The notes beneath the pieces were generated by a model. The model saw only the letters and a program-made list of their open reading frames with translations. It was not told the DNA's origin and did not search any database. A stretch of DNA of 64,000 nucleotides from Portulaca oleracea. Taxonomy: Eukaryota > Streptophyta > Magnoliopsida > Caryophyllales > Portulacaceae. The stretch's first letter is position 1; each line of letters starts with the position of its first letter. Location of the stretch: positions 5,137,001-5,201,000 of the forward strand of contig CM055875.1 of the NCBI GenBank assembly GCA_029582165.1, read 5' to 3'. This document shows positions 22,425-33,385 of the stretch, piece by piece. A program made the position numbers and the translations under genes.

Positions 22425-22991
22425 TGTTAGGAAAGTGTCCTAAATCACCCAGTCTCTTGATCCCGCAATTATTTGTTTCCTAATTGTATTAGGATATTAT
22501 TTAGATTTCCTTATTATGTTAGGTTGCCTAATTGTATTAGATTCTAAATCTAATTGGTGTGGGAGTCAAGTTAGGTTCATAGGGAGTTTTTCCTATAAAT
22601 AAAGGGTTTTATTCATCTATCCTAACACACACAGAGCGTTCTTCACCTCTACCCATCCCTAGGTTGTGAGAGTCCTTTTTTAGAGAGTTATTATTTTTCC
22701 TTCAGTATATTCCCGTTGTGCTATTAACCCCTTGAGATCTTGCCGGCGATCTCGTTGTGTTATATAGTCGTTTGGGATCTCTCTTGTAATCTCTCCCCTT
22801 ATACTAGTGGATCATTGATCCATTGCCGTCCATGGTTTTTTCCCGATTTGGGTTTCCATGTAAATTGCGTGTCTTTATACTCTTTGATCTTTTAATTACT
22901 GATCTTGTTATATTTCTTCTCAATATAATACATCCTGATGATTACCTCTTCCGTTGCAAATATTAGGCTATATTTTACCTCGATCCTAACA
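22425..22991 (+). repeat. complete LTR of the rearranged copia element
   Basis: TG...CA termini, a polypurine tract before and a PBS after. The TATA box is at about 22593. The first 340 or so bases match the partial LTR at 21985-22335. Confidence 0.88.
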
Positions 22992-22993
22992 AG

Positions 22994-23005
22994 TGGTATC
23001 AGAGC
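22994..23005 (+). promoter_or_regulatory. primer-binding site, initiator-methionine tRNA type
   Basis: TGGTATCAGAGC starts two bases after the LTR end, complementary to the 3' end of plant initiator tRNA-Met, the usual copia primer. Confidence 0.9.
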
Positions 23006-23040
23006 CTCACAAGGGTATTAAAGCCAGGTCTAACAGCCAC

Positions 23041-24930
23041 CCATTGCACCACTATAGGATCTTGAACCATTGAAGTTGATTTTGAAAAGATCTCCCCCAT
23101 TTGTCTCCTAAGCAACCACCTCTAGCGATGAGAATGACTTGAACATGACATCGAAAAAAGATAATCTTAATGAATGGTAATGGATTGTAAAGAATTCTTT
23201 GCTCGACACAATCTTTCATGGCCCTTATAATAGTAGCTAGAGGGCTCTAAACCAACTTACATAAAAACTGTTGTGTCCTTAGACTTCTAAATGCTCCAAA
23301 ATAGCAAAGAAACTCTACTTATTAACATATTTAAATTTTTAAAGCTTCCACCAAAGATAAGTAGTAGCCATCAAAGGTGTTATAGGTGAATCCAGTTATA
23401 TACATGGTTACAAGGTTCTGGACCTCTTTAGCAAATTTATAGTGAATGATCATAAAGAAAGCAATTCTTATTAGTATTAATTCCTCTTTTTCCAATTCCA
23501 TCCCAAAAGAGAGGGCTTTATAAAAAACAAATGTTTTGGCCTTATGTCAAGCTTCCATATCATCTATGGTCCCGAGGTTGAGAGTAAGATAGGTCGCCGA
23601 TTTGATATAAAATACTTTATTTCCTTAATACCAATACCAATCATCCTTAATATCACACAAAAGGATTGATATTGCTTTAATCTTTTCCAACATCTCATCA
23701 TTAACTAGCTGACTAATTTTAGGGATATTCCATTCTTTGTCAGAGGTTTACCAATTATCTACCTTAAGATTTTGTTCAATAACTTCATCCACTATACTAG
23801 CATTTAATTCCATTAAAGGTTCCACTAAGCACCATTTATCTATCCGAAAATTGGTATTTTTGACATTCCCTACTTTCCTATGAATATCATTTTAAAAATA
23901 TTTCGATTTCGTAATCAAGCTTTCCAAGCCCAGGAATGTCCATGTTCAATGGTTCTAGAAAAAAAATCTTCATGTAAAGGATATTTAGAGGGAATTAAAT
24001 GTATTTCCTAATAAGCTTGCTAAGAAAGGCACAACTTTAGCTTTTTGAAACCCAAGACTTCTCAAGTTTTTAGGCAAACAAACTTTGTCGTAAGGCACTA
24101 GGGGAAGAGCCTTACCCATATTAAGACCCTTCCAGAAAAAAAAAAAGTGAACTAATAGCATAAAATGTCATTAATTACTACTTCTTTCGGAAGTTGAAAA
24201 CGCTGGCAGTAATTCAATATTAGACTGAATCAATGCTACTCGTAGCTATTGAAGTGAATTTTAATTTTGAAGACAAGAGTTTATCGAGAGTTCTTAAGAG
24301 TATGTATTAATAAATTCACCTAACATATTACAAAATCTAAGAGTATGTATTCCAAATTTCTACAGGTCTCTCCAAATTGGTTTATGAAAAATGAGGCTAT
24401 CGTTTGCAAAGAGGAGGTAAACAACTTTGGAGAACAATGGAAATTTGAATGCCAATTCCATTCGTAAGTATAGATGAAATCATTTGAAGTTTATGGGTGA
24501 GAATTTCATACATAAGATACACAAATCAGGTGATAAATGTTCACTTTGATGAATACAAAAAGGCTTAAGAACTCCACAAACCTCATTATTGAAAAGTTAT
24601 CAACAAGAAACATTCATCACACACTCTTTAACCCAATTGATCTAAGAATCCAAAAGTCTGCAAGGTACAAAATGAAAAGTCTCATTTTACCCTATCATAG
24701 ACCTTTTTATATCAAATTTGAGCCATTCAGTTTTTCTCTATCATATTTTGGAGTTTATTAATGATTTCATGAGCCACAAAGCTAGTTATTATCGTGGTTT
24801 GACTGCCTTGAAACAAAACACTTTGCATCAAATCAATGATTTTATCCAAAATTAGCCTCAAATGATTCCCCAAGGTTTTTGAAATGATTTTGCAGAGATT
24901 GTTATAAAGGTTGGGACAAAATTGGGCCAT
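23041..24930 (-). pseudogene. LINE reverse transcriptase, heavily decayed
   Basis: Fragments are readable only piecewise on the minus strand. 'NNLCKIISKTLGNHLRLILD' (about 24900-24800) matches the LINE RT motif around 'LCNVVYKIISKVL'. 'NMGKALPLVPYDKVCLPKNL' (about 24100) matches the connection region. 'FCYFGAFRSLR' (about 23290) is the remains of the 'LLFWSIWKSRN' motif. Stops and shifts are frequent. The 5' part, including the endonuclease, is not recognisable. Confidence 0.75.
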
Positions 24931-25080
24931 CGTAGGGGTGACAACAAAAGTCGAACCCAACTGCACCCGCCCAAACCCAACCTAAAAAATGGGTTTGGGC
25001 GAATAAATTTTGTAAAAAAAGGGGTTTGGGTGCGAGTAAGGTTTGGGCCCTATACCCCTATCCGACACCAATAGATAAAA
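24931..25080. mobile_element. possible hAT-like MITE fragment
   Basis: It opens TAGGGGTGACAAC and carries repeated 'AACCCAAC' / 'GGGTTTGGGCG' stretches, a pattern common in non-autonomous hAT elements of plants. The matching right end (CACCCCTA) is not seen, so it is a fragment or a false match. Confidence 0.35.
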
Positions 25081-25101
25081 GAATCTCAAATATATATTAT
25101 T

Positions 25102-25346
25102 TGTTATAAATATAAGAGAAAGTGGAGAGAGAATAGAGATAGGGGAATTGAGAGAAAGAAATGAATGAATATTTCATTGCCATCGAGGAAGTGTTTATAA
25201 TACAAGAATTCTTCATCACTAAGAATACTTCATCTCTAAGAATACTTCCACAAGAAGTAAACTTATACATTAAGAATACTTCTTCATTAAGAATACTAGA
25301 TGGTGTTTTGCAATAGTATGTACATTCACACTATTATTCCATAACA
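25102..25346 (-). repeat. 3' LTR of the host copia element (245 bp)
   Basis: Plus-strand TGTTATAAATA...CCATAACA gives TG...CA on both strands. On the plus strand it is followed by CTCCCCCTTG, the complement of the polypurine tract CAAGGGGGAG expected just upstream of a minus-strand 3' LTR. It is short even for copia. Confidence 0.85.
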
Positions 25347-26548
25347 CTCCCCCTTGAATGTCCATTACCAACGAATATATATGGTTAAAACCTTACTGGG
25401 TAAAACGCAATGGGAAAGAAAAATCAGTGAAGGAAAAAGAGTACATAATTCCCAATATGCCTACATATGCTTTCTCTTAAAAACTTTTGGAAGGAAAACC
25501 CAATAGGACAAAACCTTAGATAAGGGGAAAAGATTACAACGTGTATTTAACTCCCCCTGATGAGAACATCAATTAAGATCTTTGAGTTGATGTAATTCAA
25601 CTTAATCACTGACTTTTAAACTTTGCAGCCGAAAGTGGCTTGATACATGAATCAACTTAATTCTCACTGAAACGAATTTGCTTAATATCTGTTTCAGCGT
25701 GCACATAACTAGTATGTGATCAAGTGTCATAGAATTTAGGTAAATATCCAAGATCAGCATAGCTAATCAAACCAATTTTGAGCCGACGGGGATAATGAAT
25801 ATCTAAATCGCTAGTACCTTCGAGGTGCTGAAATTGGTTAAATCATGTATGATTAGCAAGATACGTCAGTCCTTCAATATCATTTAAATACGGTACTTCA
25901 GAACCCAAATATAGTACTTCAAGACTCAAATACAGTACTTCAAGACCGCTAAATTTCTCATCATCTTTTCGGGATCGAAAATAGGGTTGTTTTCATACCA
26001 AATTATTGTACCACTACTAGAGTACTTAAAAGGGAGTGATTTGCTCATGCAACATTATCTTAGCACTTTGCTACATAAATTAATTTATGCATGTAAGATC
26101 ATTCTCAAAATGTGCAACTTGTAAACCAAGGCAATAACAGATTTTACCAAAATCTTTCATTCCGAATACGCTTGTAAAGGAATCCACAACTTTTGAGGCT
26201 CTTCGGTAGTCCAAACCATCAATAACATTTACAAACAATATGGATCCAGATCATTTAATCATTTCCTTTGATTATGCAATATGCGTCCATATTGCTTTAA
26301 TCACATAAATGTCTATGAACTAAATAACGAATATTCTCGAGAATTTTAATTTGTGCTTCCGACACTTTGAACCCTTCAGGAGTATTATATAAATATCATT
26401 ATCAAAATTTTTCAAGAGCTATAGCGACATTTATATGATGCATTCTTAGCTTTTCATGTATTGCCAAATTTAAGGTATCGTGATGTAATGACATGGACTA
26501 CATAGGAGTATATTCCTTCGTAGTTGATATCAAGTCTTTGGGAAAGCA
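25347..26548 (-). pseudogene. host copia RT/RNase H end, heavily decayed
   Basis: On the minus strand, scraps of copia pol can be read: 'EGFK' with 'EAQIKILENI' near 26380-26340, a GY[AS]DAGYL-like segment near 25780, and the C-terminal tail before the polypurine tract. No frame stays open for more than a few dozen codons. Identity rests on these scraps, the LTR beside them and the better-preserved parts beyond 60611. Confidence 0.65.
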
Positions 26549-26623
26549 CTTATTGTAGACACCGGATTTTGGCACATAAATATAATGCAATACGAAGTAA
26601 TAATGAAGAAGAAGCCGACCGAT

Positions 26624-28257
26624 TGCAGACACCGGGATTTTGACGCATAAAATAATATAAAAATAAGAATAGAAGAAATAAAAGAGGTTCGATAAATGCA
26701 TGCATTTTACATGTATTTTAGCCATCCTAGCTACATGTACATTTATTTTTATATAAAAATGGAGCCATGCAAACCCTAAAAGCAAGTGCCAGAGGTTGCG
26801 AGATCGAATCCTCACAAGAGCATCCAAAAACACCTCTCAAAAGCTAGATAAACAATACAATCACTTCGTCCTGTGTGAACCACCTATTCCCTAGGTTGGT
26901 TGACTCCTCACCCCACCGTCCATGCATGCATGGACGAGCAGGGATCCATCCCCCCATGCCTGAAGGCCGGTTGGCCTTGGAGGCTCCGCCCACACGTGGT
27001 CAATTGACCACGTGCCACCGTCCAAGCTAGGTGAGCTCCCCCTACCGCCTTGGTATTCTGCACAACTCGGAGATTACTATGTATGCATGCATGCATACAT
27101 GTATTTCTCTACTCCTCTTAGCCTATAAGTACTACTCCTCTCCAAGTCATTTTCATCATCCAATTCACTCATCATCTATCCCTCTCTACTCATTCTATAG
27201 TCTCTCATTCTCTCTACTTCTTATACTTTCATATCATCTCTCTTATCATTTTATTACTATCCTATTCTTCTATCGTCTTTCTTACCACCATTATCTTCCT
27301 AATCTTTCCTTCACAAAAAGCCTAAAAACTTATCCTATTCTATCCATCCAAAACTCCACAAAAACCCTAGCCTAAACACATCCCAAAACTACAAAAAAGC
27401 CTTCTTATTCCCCTCTTTCTACCCCTCTTCTTATCATCTTTTTCCATCCTTTTTTCTATCATCCTTTTGGCACTTGGAGAGGAAGGTTTTAAGGTATCAA
27501 GGAGGATTCATCAAGCATCAAAAGGCTAGGCAATGTTTTCCCAACAAAGTAGCAGCTTCAAAGTGCTTCTCTTTTCTTGTAAATAATTGTGTATTTGTAC
27601 TTTTTTTATCTTATATATTACATTGTTGTTGCATGATTCAATGAAGTAATTATATAAATTTCTTATTTATTTCTCATCCAAACTTTATCAAAAGACACCT
27701 TTAACACTTTTAGTAGAGTCTTTCCTTTTGTGAGAGGCGAACTCTTATGGTTTACTTTTCGATTCGTAGCCTTACCCCCAAATCCATTCTTGGGTTTCGC
27801 AGACAGAGTCTTTCTTTCTTTTCCTTTTGGTTTTGTCTTGGCTTTTCCCTTAAAAATTCGGGTGGCAACTCCCATTTCGAACTAAAACACATCGAGGATT
27901 GCATAAACTATGGTTAACATGGTTTTACAATGTATCGATGCAACATTAGGGTTTTGCATAAACTCCCATTTTGGTTGCATAAATCACTCTCTTCCGAGCT
28001 TAAAATTTAATGAGCAAATGGGATTAAATTTAGAAGAGTTGAGATCAAGTGGATGTTCTCTCTTAAAGGTTTAATTCCATGACTCATAAAATGCATAAGT
28101 AAAGGGAAAGTGATTTCATGAAATATTATTCATGAAATATATGATAGACTTCCTTAAAGAGTTTTCAAAGGTTAAACCCCAACACAAGTCACCGAATCAC
28201 ATCCCTTATCCAAATGTGGACGTTCGGAAGCCCGAACGGCGAGAAAAAATGTCCACA
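26624..28257 (+). mobile_element. solo LTR of a related family (1,634 bp)
   Basis: It begins TGCAGACACCGGGATTTTG and ends AAAAATGTCCACA, flanked by CCGAT (26619-26623 and 28258-28262), with nothing internal. It is inserted 70 bases into the LARD 5' LTR. Its termini are close to those of its host LTR, so the two families are relatives. A TATA-like CTATAAGTA (27123-27131) precedes a G-poor pyrimidine-rich stretch to about 27470. A solo LTR arises by recombination between the two LTRs of a full element. Confidence 0.92.
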
Positions 28258-29525
28258 CCGATAAGCTAGTTCAAACTTCTAGGTTTTAGTATAGATTTTA
28301 TATACCTTTTTAAATGTAATTTTATTATTTCCTTTTTATGTATTTTTAGTTAGAAAATAAATAAATGAGGGAAGCTAAAGCCAAGCCAAGACAGTTGCTC
28401 GCATGCACTCTACATGCACTAGTTTACATGGAAATTGCATGCACACTCTTTACGTAATGAACCAAGCTCCACGAAGCTATGAAAGCCATGAAAAAACTAC
28501 GTAAAGAGCACATGCAAATGCCACCAAGAGGTCTCAAGATCAAAGCCTCACAAAGCATCCAAAAACATCTCATATACATCAAATAAAGCCCCACCATCCA
28601 TGAGTGCGAACAAGCCAATGTCAAGGTCTCCCTTTCACATCTCCCCCATCCAAGAATGCATGAATTGATAGCAAATGTATTCTCCCCCTTCTAAAGGCCA
28701 ATCGACCATTAACTCAGTTCACACTTGGTTTATTCACTTGCAATGGCCGACTACCCAAAGACACTCCCCCTTGCTGCCTTAAATTTGTGCAAGTTGACTA
28801 CAAGTGTATGTGATTGAATGTGCCTGTATGTACATGTATTCTCTTCCTCCTTCCCCTTGCTGCCTTACAATCTCTCATAGCTAAACTCACTCAATCATCC
28901 ACTCATTCTCTCATCACTCATCCATTCTCCGATTCTCTCATTCTTTCATTCCTCTCATAATCTCTTTTCTACCATCTTCTTCCTCTAAACTCTACTACAT
29001 TCTTACCATCACCATCTCCATATCTCCACCCTCCTAAACCTATAATCCCTACTCTTTCCATCTCCCACTCAATCATTCATCCCATCCCCAACTGATTCAC
29101 TCATTCTTCCCCTTACACTCTTCTTCTCCCACCTCTTATTTCTCTTATTATCATCTCTAATCTCCATTCTTATCATCATTCTACCATTCTTTTCTACCAT
29201 CTTCTTCCTCTAAACTCTACTACATTCTTACCATCCTAATCTCCATATCTTCATCCTCTTAAACTTCTAATCGATACTCTCATACTATCCCCCACCATTC
29301 TTACATAAATCTTCCATAAAACCTCCCAAAAACACAATAAAACTATCCTAGAAACCCACAAAAAGAGCTCCTTTTCCCCACCCTTCTCATATCCTTTTCC
29401 ATCACTTTTCCTACCATTATCATCTCCATTTATCCACCTCCTTAAACCTCTGAGTATTCATCTTCATAGTATCCCCCTTATTCCTACATAAACACCGCAA
29501 AACTCCACAAAAAGCCTAACCTTAT

Positions 29526-30454
29526 TGAAGAGGTCCGGGTTCCTTTCTCCTCTCTGGTGGCCACCGCCAAGCGAACCGCTTCGTCCAACTCGAGCCTCGA
29601 GTTGCAATTTCCGGTCACTTCGGGAGCTGGGAGGCTAGTCTCGGCCATCCGATGGATGGGCCCCGGGGCTCCTTGGGGGGGCCCGCTCACAACACCAACC
29701 CCGGAGGCCTGGGGACTGGACCGGGCCGTCTCGAGACTAGAGCATAGAAGGTATCGGGGTGCGAGTGTTTAAAACCCTGGGATTAATAAAACCGTGGCAC
29801 AACCGCCATCGAGAGCTTGGTCGACCGAGCCACCTCGCTCGCCCGAGCAATGCTTCGCTGAGCGTGAATCGGGCGCTGGGGCCCGCCGCCGAAGTTGTTC
29901 TTTGCTCGCCCGAGCAACGCTCTCGCCGTCATCGCGCGCACAACCACGCATCCGTAAGACTGCCGCCCGAGCCTTCCTCCCGCCGCCCGAGCCGAACATC
30001 TCGCCGAGATGCCGCGACGCGACCGCCGACGACGACAAGCGTAAGGCTCGCCGCCGAGCCGCCCTTCCGCCGCCCGAGCCGTTCGAAGACACCTTTTTTA
30101 CGCTGTTTTGGCTTAATTTTGGGTTTAGTATAAATAGCTTGTTATTATACTTCTCCAGACACTTTTTGACTGATTAATGAATATGCTTATACATTGGTTA
30201 GGGTTGCTCCCTTTCTCTCAAAATCTTGCTTTACTTTATCCATTGATTAATGGTGGTGTTTGCAAGTCTTCTCTTTATTGATCATTTGGTGGATTCTTCC
30301 TTTATGATGGTCATGGTGGGATGCTAGGCTTTGGTGGTGGAATCTCCTTTATCCAAAGTCATATCCAAATCTTATGGGTGTTCAAGCTCTTATTCGATTG
30401 TGACTCAAGTCTCTCAAGCTAGTCCATCAATCTTTCCCATCACGCCACGCTCCA
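29526..30454 (+). repeat. 5' LTR of CRM-like element A
   Basis: TGAAGAGG...CGCTCCA. It contains a GC-rich block (29540-30080) with many CG sites and open frames on both strands that are taken as chance. TATAAATAG near 30130 is the likely promoter. Confidence 0.9.
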
Positions 30455-30456
30455 TT

Positions 30457-30470
30457 TGGTATCAGAGCAC
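30457..30470 (+). promoter_or_regulatory. primer-binding site of CRM-like element A
   Basis: TGGTATCAGAGCAC, two bases after the LTR end, complementary to initiator tRNA-Met. Confidence 0.9.
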
Positions 30471-30804
30471 AAGGTTATTCATCTAGCTTGAGTATTCCAT
30501 TGTTCTTGCTAGTTTGTTCTCTATTGTTGGATTTTTGCTATTTTGATTGAAATATTGGTGTTCCCCAACCCTTGTGACTCCAAGTGTGTTGGAGAAATTG
30601 TTATTGCTATTGTGTTTGTTGATTTTGATGCATAATGGAGCTTTGAGGAAGAGTTGGAAAATTTGTGCACACAAGGTGTTCGATAAAATGCCCAAGTGAG
30701 AAAAACACAAAGAACCCTTATCCCAAACACAAGCCAACTACAAGAAAACCCCCAAACTCCACAAAAAATCCCAAACACAATCCGTCCCATACCTTTCCCT
30801 CGAT

Positions 30805-31612
30805 ATGGATGGTCACGATGATTCCGATCGAGAGGAATCAAGCCACCGGGGTAGCCCTCTACTTCGGGTCCTCGAGAATCGACTTGCCACTCATGACGAA
30901 CAATTCTCCTCCATCAATCGAACCCTTAATGCCATCATGGCACGGTTGGATAACCTCGCCTAGGCGTCGGTTCCGCCTCGAGTTGAACGTCCGAGGCGTA
31001 CACAAAGCCCAGTCCGTCCTCCTCCAAACTTTGAGTCGAGTGACGATGCTAGAGGCTCTCCACGACGTCGAATTCGCCGGAATGTGCATGAACAACCCCT
31101 CGAGATGATTTTCAGGACATAAAAATTGACATTCCCGAATTCCACGGTACCACTGATCCGGACGACTACATCGAATGGACCTAATTATGGATAGGATCGT
31201 CGAAACCAAGGAGTATGATGAGGAGAAAGCTTATAAGATCGCAAGTTTGAAACTCACCAAGGCCGCTTCGCTTTGGTTCAAGAATATGAAATCACAACGG
31301 GCTCGAGAAGGGAAGGCAAGAATTTCCACTTGGACCCATCTTAAGCAAGTGATGAATCGCCGGTTTTTACCAAGCACTTACCGTCATGACAATCTGAAAA
31401 GGGCCTATGCCCTAACTCAAGGCAGACGAACCGTAGGAGAGTATATATCTGAATTCGAGCAACTTCTTATCAAAAGTGGCCTCCAGGAACCTGAAGATCA
31501 AACCATGATGCGTTTTTTGAATGGTTTGGATCCCACCATCGCTAAAAGGGTCGAGATCCAACCTTACTATTCACTGGATGAGTTGTGTAGCTTGGCCCTT
31601 CGGGTTGAATGA
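30805..31612 (+). pseudogene. CRM-like gag (decayed)
   Basis: The ATG at 30805 opens a charged N-terminus (MDGHDDSDREESSHRG) with a coiled-coil-like 'LENRLATHDEQFSSINRTL', broken by a TAG near 30960. A one-base loss near 31103 and another near 31180 move the frame. From 31175 the Retrotrans_gag domain is clear: 'SLKLTKAASLWFKNMKSQ', 'TWTHLKQVMNRRFLPSTY', 'VGEYISEFEQLL', 'MRFLNGLDPTIAKRV'. A TGA at 31610-31612 stops the frame just before 'RRKERTLAK'. Beyond it the same frame continues to the zinc knuckle. Gag would form the particle that packages the RNA. Confidence 0.88.
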
Positions 31613-33385
31613 CGTCGGAAAGAAAGGACTCTCGCCAAATCTACTTCATGCAACTATTTCCCACCGTCGAATCGACCTCCTTTTCAATCGGCCACACCCA
31701 AACCTAGTGAGACACCCAAGTTCCCTGCGACACCCCGAACTGACAAAGGGAAGGGACTTGTTGTGGCCTCTCCTACGGGGACCACTCGTCTTGTAGAAGG
31801 AAAGAAATGCTTCAAGTGCCATGGTTATGGCCACTTCCAGGCCGATTGTCCAAACCGGCGGACCTTGACTCTCAAGGAGGTTCGGGACATTGACGAGGAA
31901 TTGCAAGGAGCCCAGGATGAGCCTGAATTTGTTGTCGAGGATGCATACACTAGTGAGGAAGGAGAAACCGCGGCTGTTTCGCATGACCAAGGAGACGCTC
32001 TTGTCTTGAGGCGAGCTTTGCATGTTCAAGAAGTCCCTCTTGACAGAGCCCAGCGGGAGACGATATTCCAAACACAATGCTTAGTTGGGGGCAAGGTGTG
32101 CGAGCTCATCATCGATGGGGGAAGCTGTACTAATGTGGCCTCTACCTATATGGTTGACAAACTGGGATTACTCCTATTGCCACATCCCCGTCCCTATTCG
32201 CTGAAATGGCTCAATGACCGCGACGGCATTAAGGTAACAAATCGTGTCTTAGTGAATTTAACCTTTGGCACTAACTACAAGGACTCTATTGTTTGTGATG
32301 TTGTCCCCATGAGCGCGTGTCACATATTGTTGGGTCGACCGTGGCAATTTGACAAGAAAACCACTCATGACGGATCGAAGAATACTTACTCCTTTATCCA
32401 CGAGGGCAAGAGGGTTAAACTCCTTCCACTAGCACCACATGAAATATCACCACCTAAACCTGGGACGGGAAGTGAGGAGCCCAAACACTTGAGTGAGACA
32501 CGGGTCGAGCGAGCCCTAAGCAAGGGGAAGGCCATTTTTGCCTTGCTCCTCTTAGAGGCGAACACATGTGAGTAAGTGAAACCTAAACACCCTCTCGTTT
32601 CCCCCCTTCTTGCTGAATTTGGAGATGTATTCCCCGAAGAGCTCCCACCGGGTCTACCTCCTATCCGAGGTATTGAGCATCAGATCGACCTTATACCCGG
32701 CGCTCCGCTCCCCAACAAGGCAGCATATCGGTGCAACCCGCAAGAGACAAAGGAGTTACAAAGACAGGTTGACGAACTTATTTCACGAGGCTATGTTCGA
32801 GAGAGTATGAGTCCGTGCTCCGTTCCGGCCCTCCTGGTTCCAAAGAAAGATGGTACCTTCAGGATGTGTGTAAATAGCCGAGCCATCAACAATATTACCA
32901 TCAAGTATTGGTACCCTATACCGAGGCTTGACGACATGCTCGATGAGCTACATGGTTCCTGTATTTTCTCCAAGATTGACCTACGGAGTGGCTATCATCA
33001 AATTCGTATGAAGGAAGGCAATGAGTGGAAGACAGCGTTCAAGACAAAAGGGGGATTATATGAGTGGCTTGTCATGCCATTTGGGCTTTCCAACGCCCCG
33101 AGCACATTCATGCGTCTTATGAACGAGGTGTTGAGACCCTTTATTGGTAAATTCGTCGTGGTTTATTTTGATGATATTCTAGTGTACTCGAGGAGTGAGG
33201 CGGAGCATCTTGTGCATTTGGAGCGGATGTTCGAGGTTTTGCGGCAATGGCTTTCTGATGAACTGGAGAAGTGCGACTCCCAAGTCACCTTTCTTGGGTA
33301 TATTGTTTCCGCACGTATTTCTATGGACCCTTCAAAGGTGGAGGCCATCCGTTCTTGGCCCTCTCCTCTACTATCACGGAGGTGA
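31613..33385 (+). pseudogene. CRM-like zinc knuckle, protease and RT (decayed)
   Basis: Same frame as gag. A CCHC knuckle (CFKCHGYGHFQADC) lies near 31808. The protease active site reads 'LIIDGGSCTNVAS' (DGGS in place of the commoner DTG/DSG, as in many of these elements). After a TAA at 32573-32575 the frame resumes with the RT: '[20 protein letters not shown]', '[18 protein letters not shown]', '[18 protein letters not shown]', '[19 protein letters not shown]' and the catalytic '[12 protein letters not shown]'. It ends at 33385 by frameshift near the RT thumb ('[19 protein letters not shown]'). The breaks exclude a full polyprotein. Confidence 0.92.

Larger units (their letters stand above)
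21985..23035 (+). mobile_element. rearranged Ty1/copia insertion: partial LTR, PPT stub, full LTR, PBS stub
   Basis: The insert is flanked by GCCAC (21980-21984 and 23036-23040). It begins TGTTAGGAAAG and runs as an LTR copy to about 22335. It then switches to a stub ending in a polypurine tract (AAGGTGGAGAT, 22414-22424), followed by a complete 567-bp LTR (22425-22991, TGTTAGG...CCTAACA). That is followed by a primer-binding site (TGGTATCAGAGC, 22994-23005) and about 30 bases of leader ending CTAACA. The two LTR copies differ by scattered substitutions and small indels. Both have the TATA box CCTATAAATA (near 22155 and 22593). There is no gag-pol. The order is not that of a normal element. 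Confidence 0.85.
21541..24930 (-). mobile_element. decayed LINE, split by a copia-type insertion
   Basis: The minus-strand order is RT core (about 24920-24735), RT connection (about 24130-23880), IW-type tail (about 23330-23100), then RNase H (23041 onward and 21979-21575). The copia-type insert 21985-23035 separates the first few residues of the RNase H from the rest. Rejoining at the 5-bp GCCAC duplication restores a continuous reading frame. Confidence 0.82.

Noticed and set aside
26498..26833. 111-codon minus-strand frame
   Set aside because: It crosses the LARD/copia junction and the solo LTR junction, so it joins three unrelated sequences.
29759..30133. Arginine- and proline-rich open frames on both strands in a GC-rich block
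   Set aside because: They lie inside the LTR of CRM-like element A, occur in several overlapping frames, and are not maintained in the partner LTR at 35418-35800, which has indels there. Taken as by-products of GC-rich sequence.
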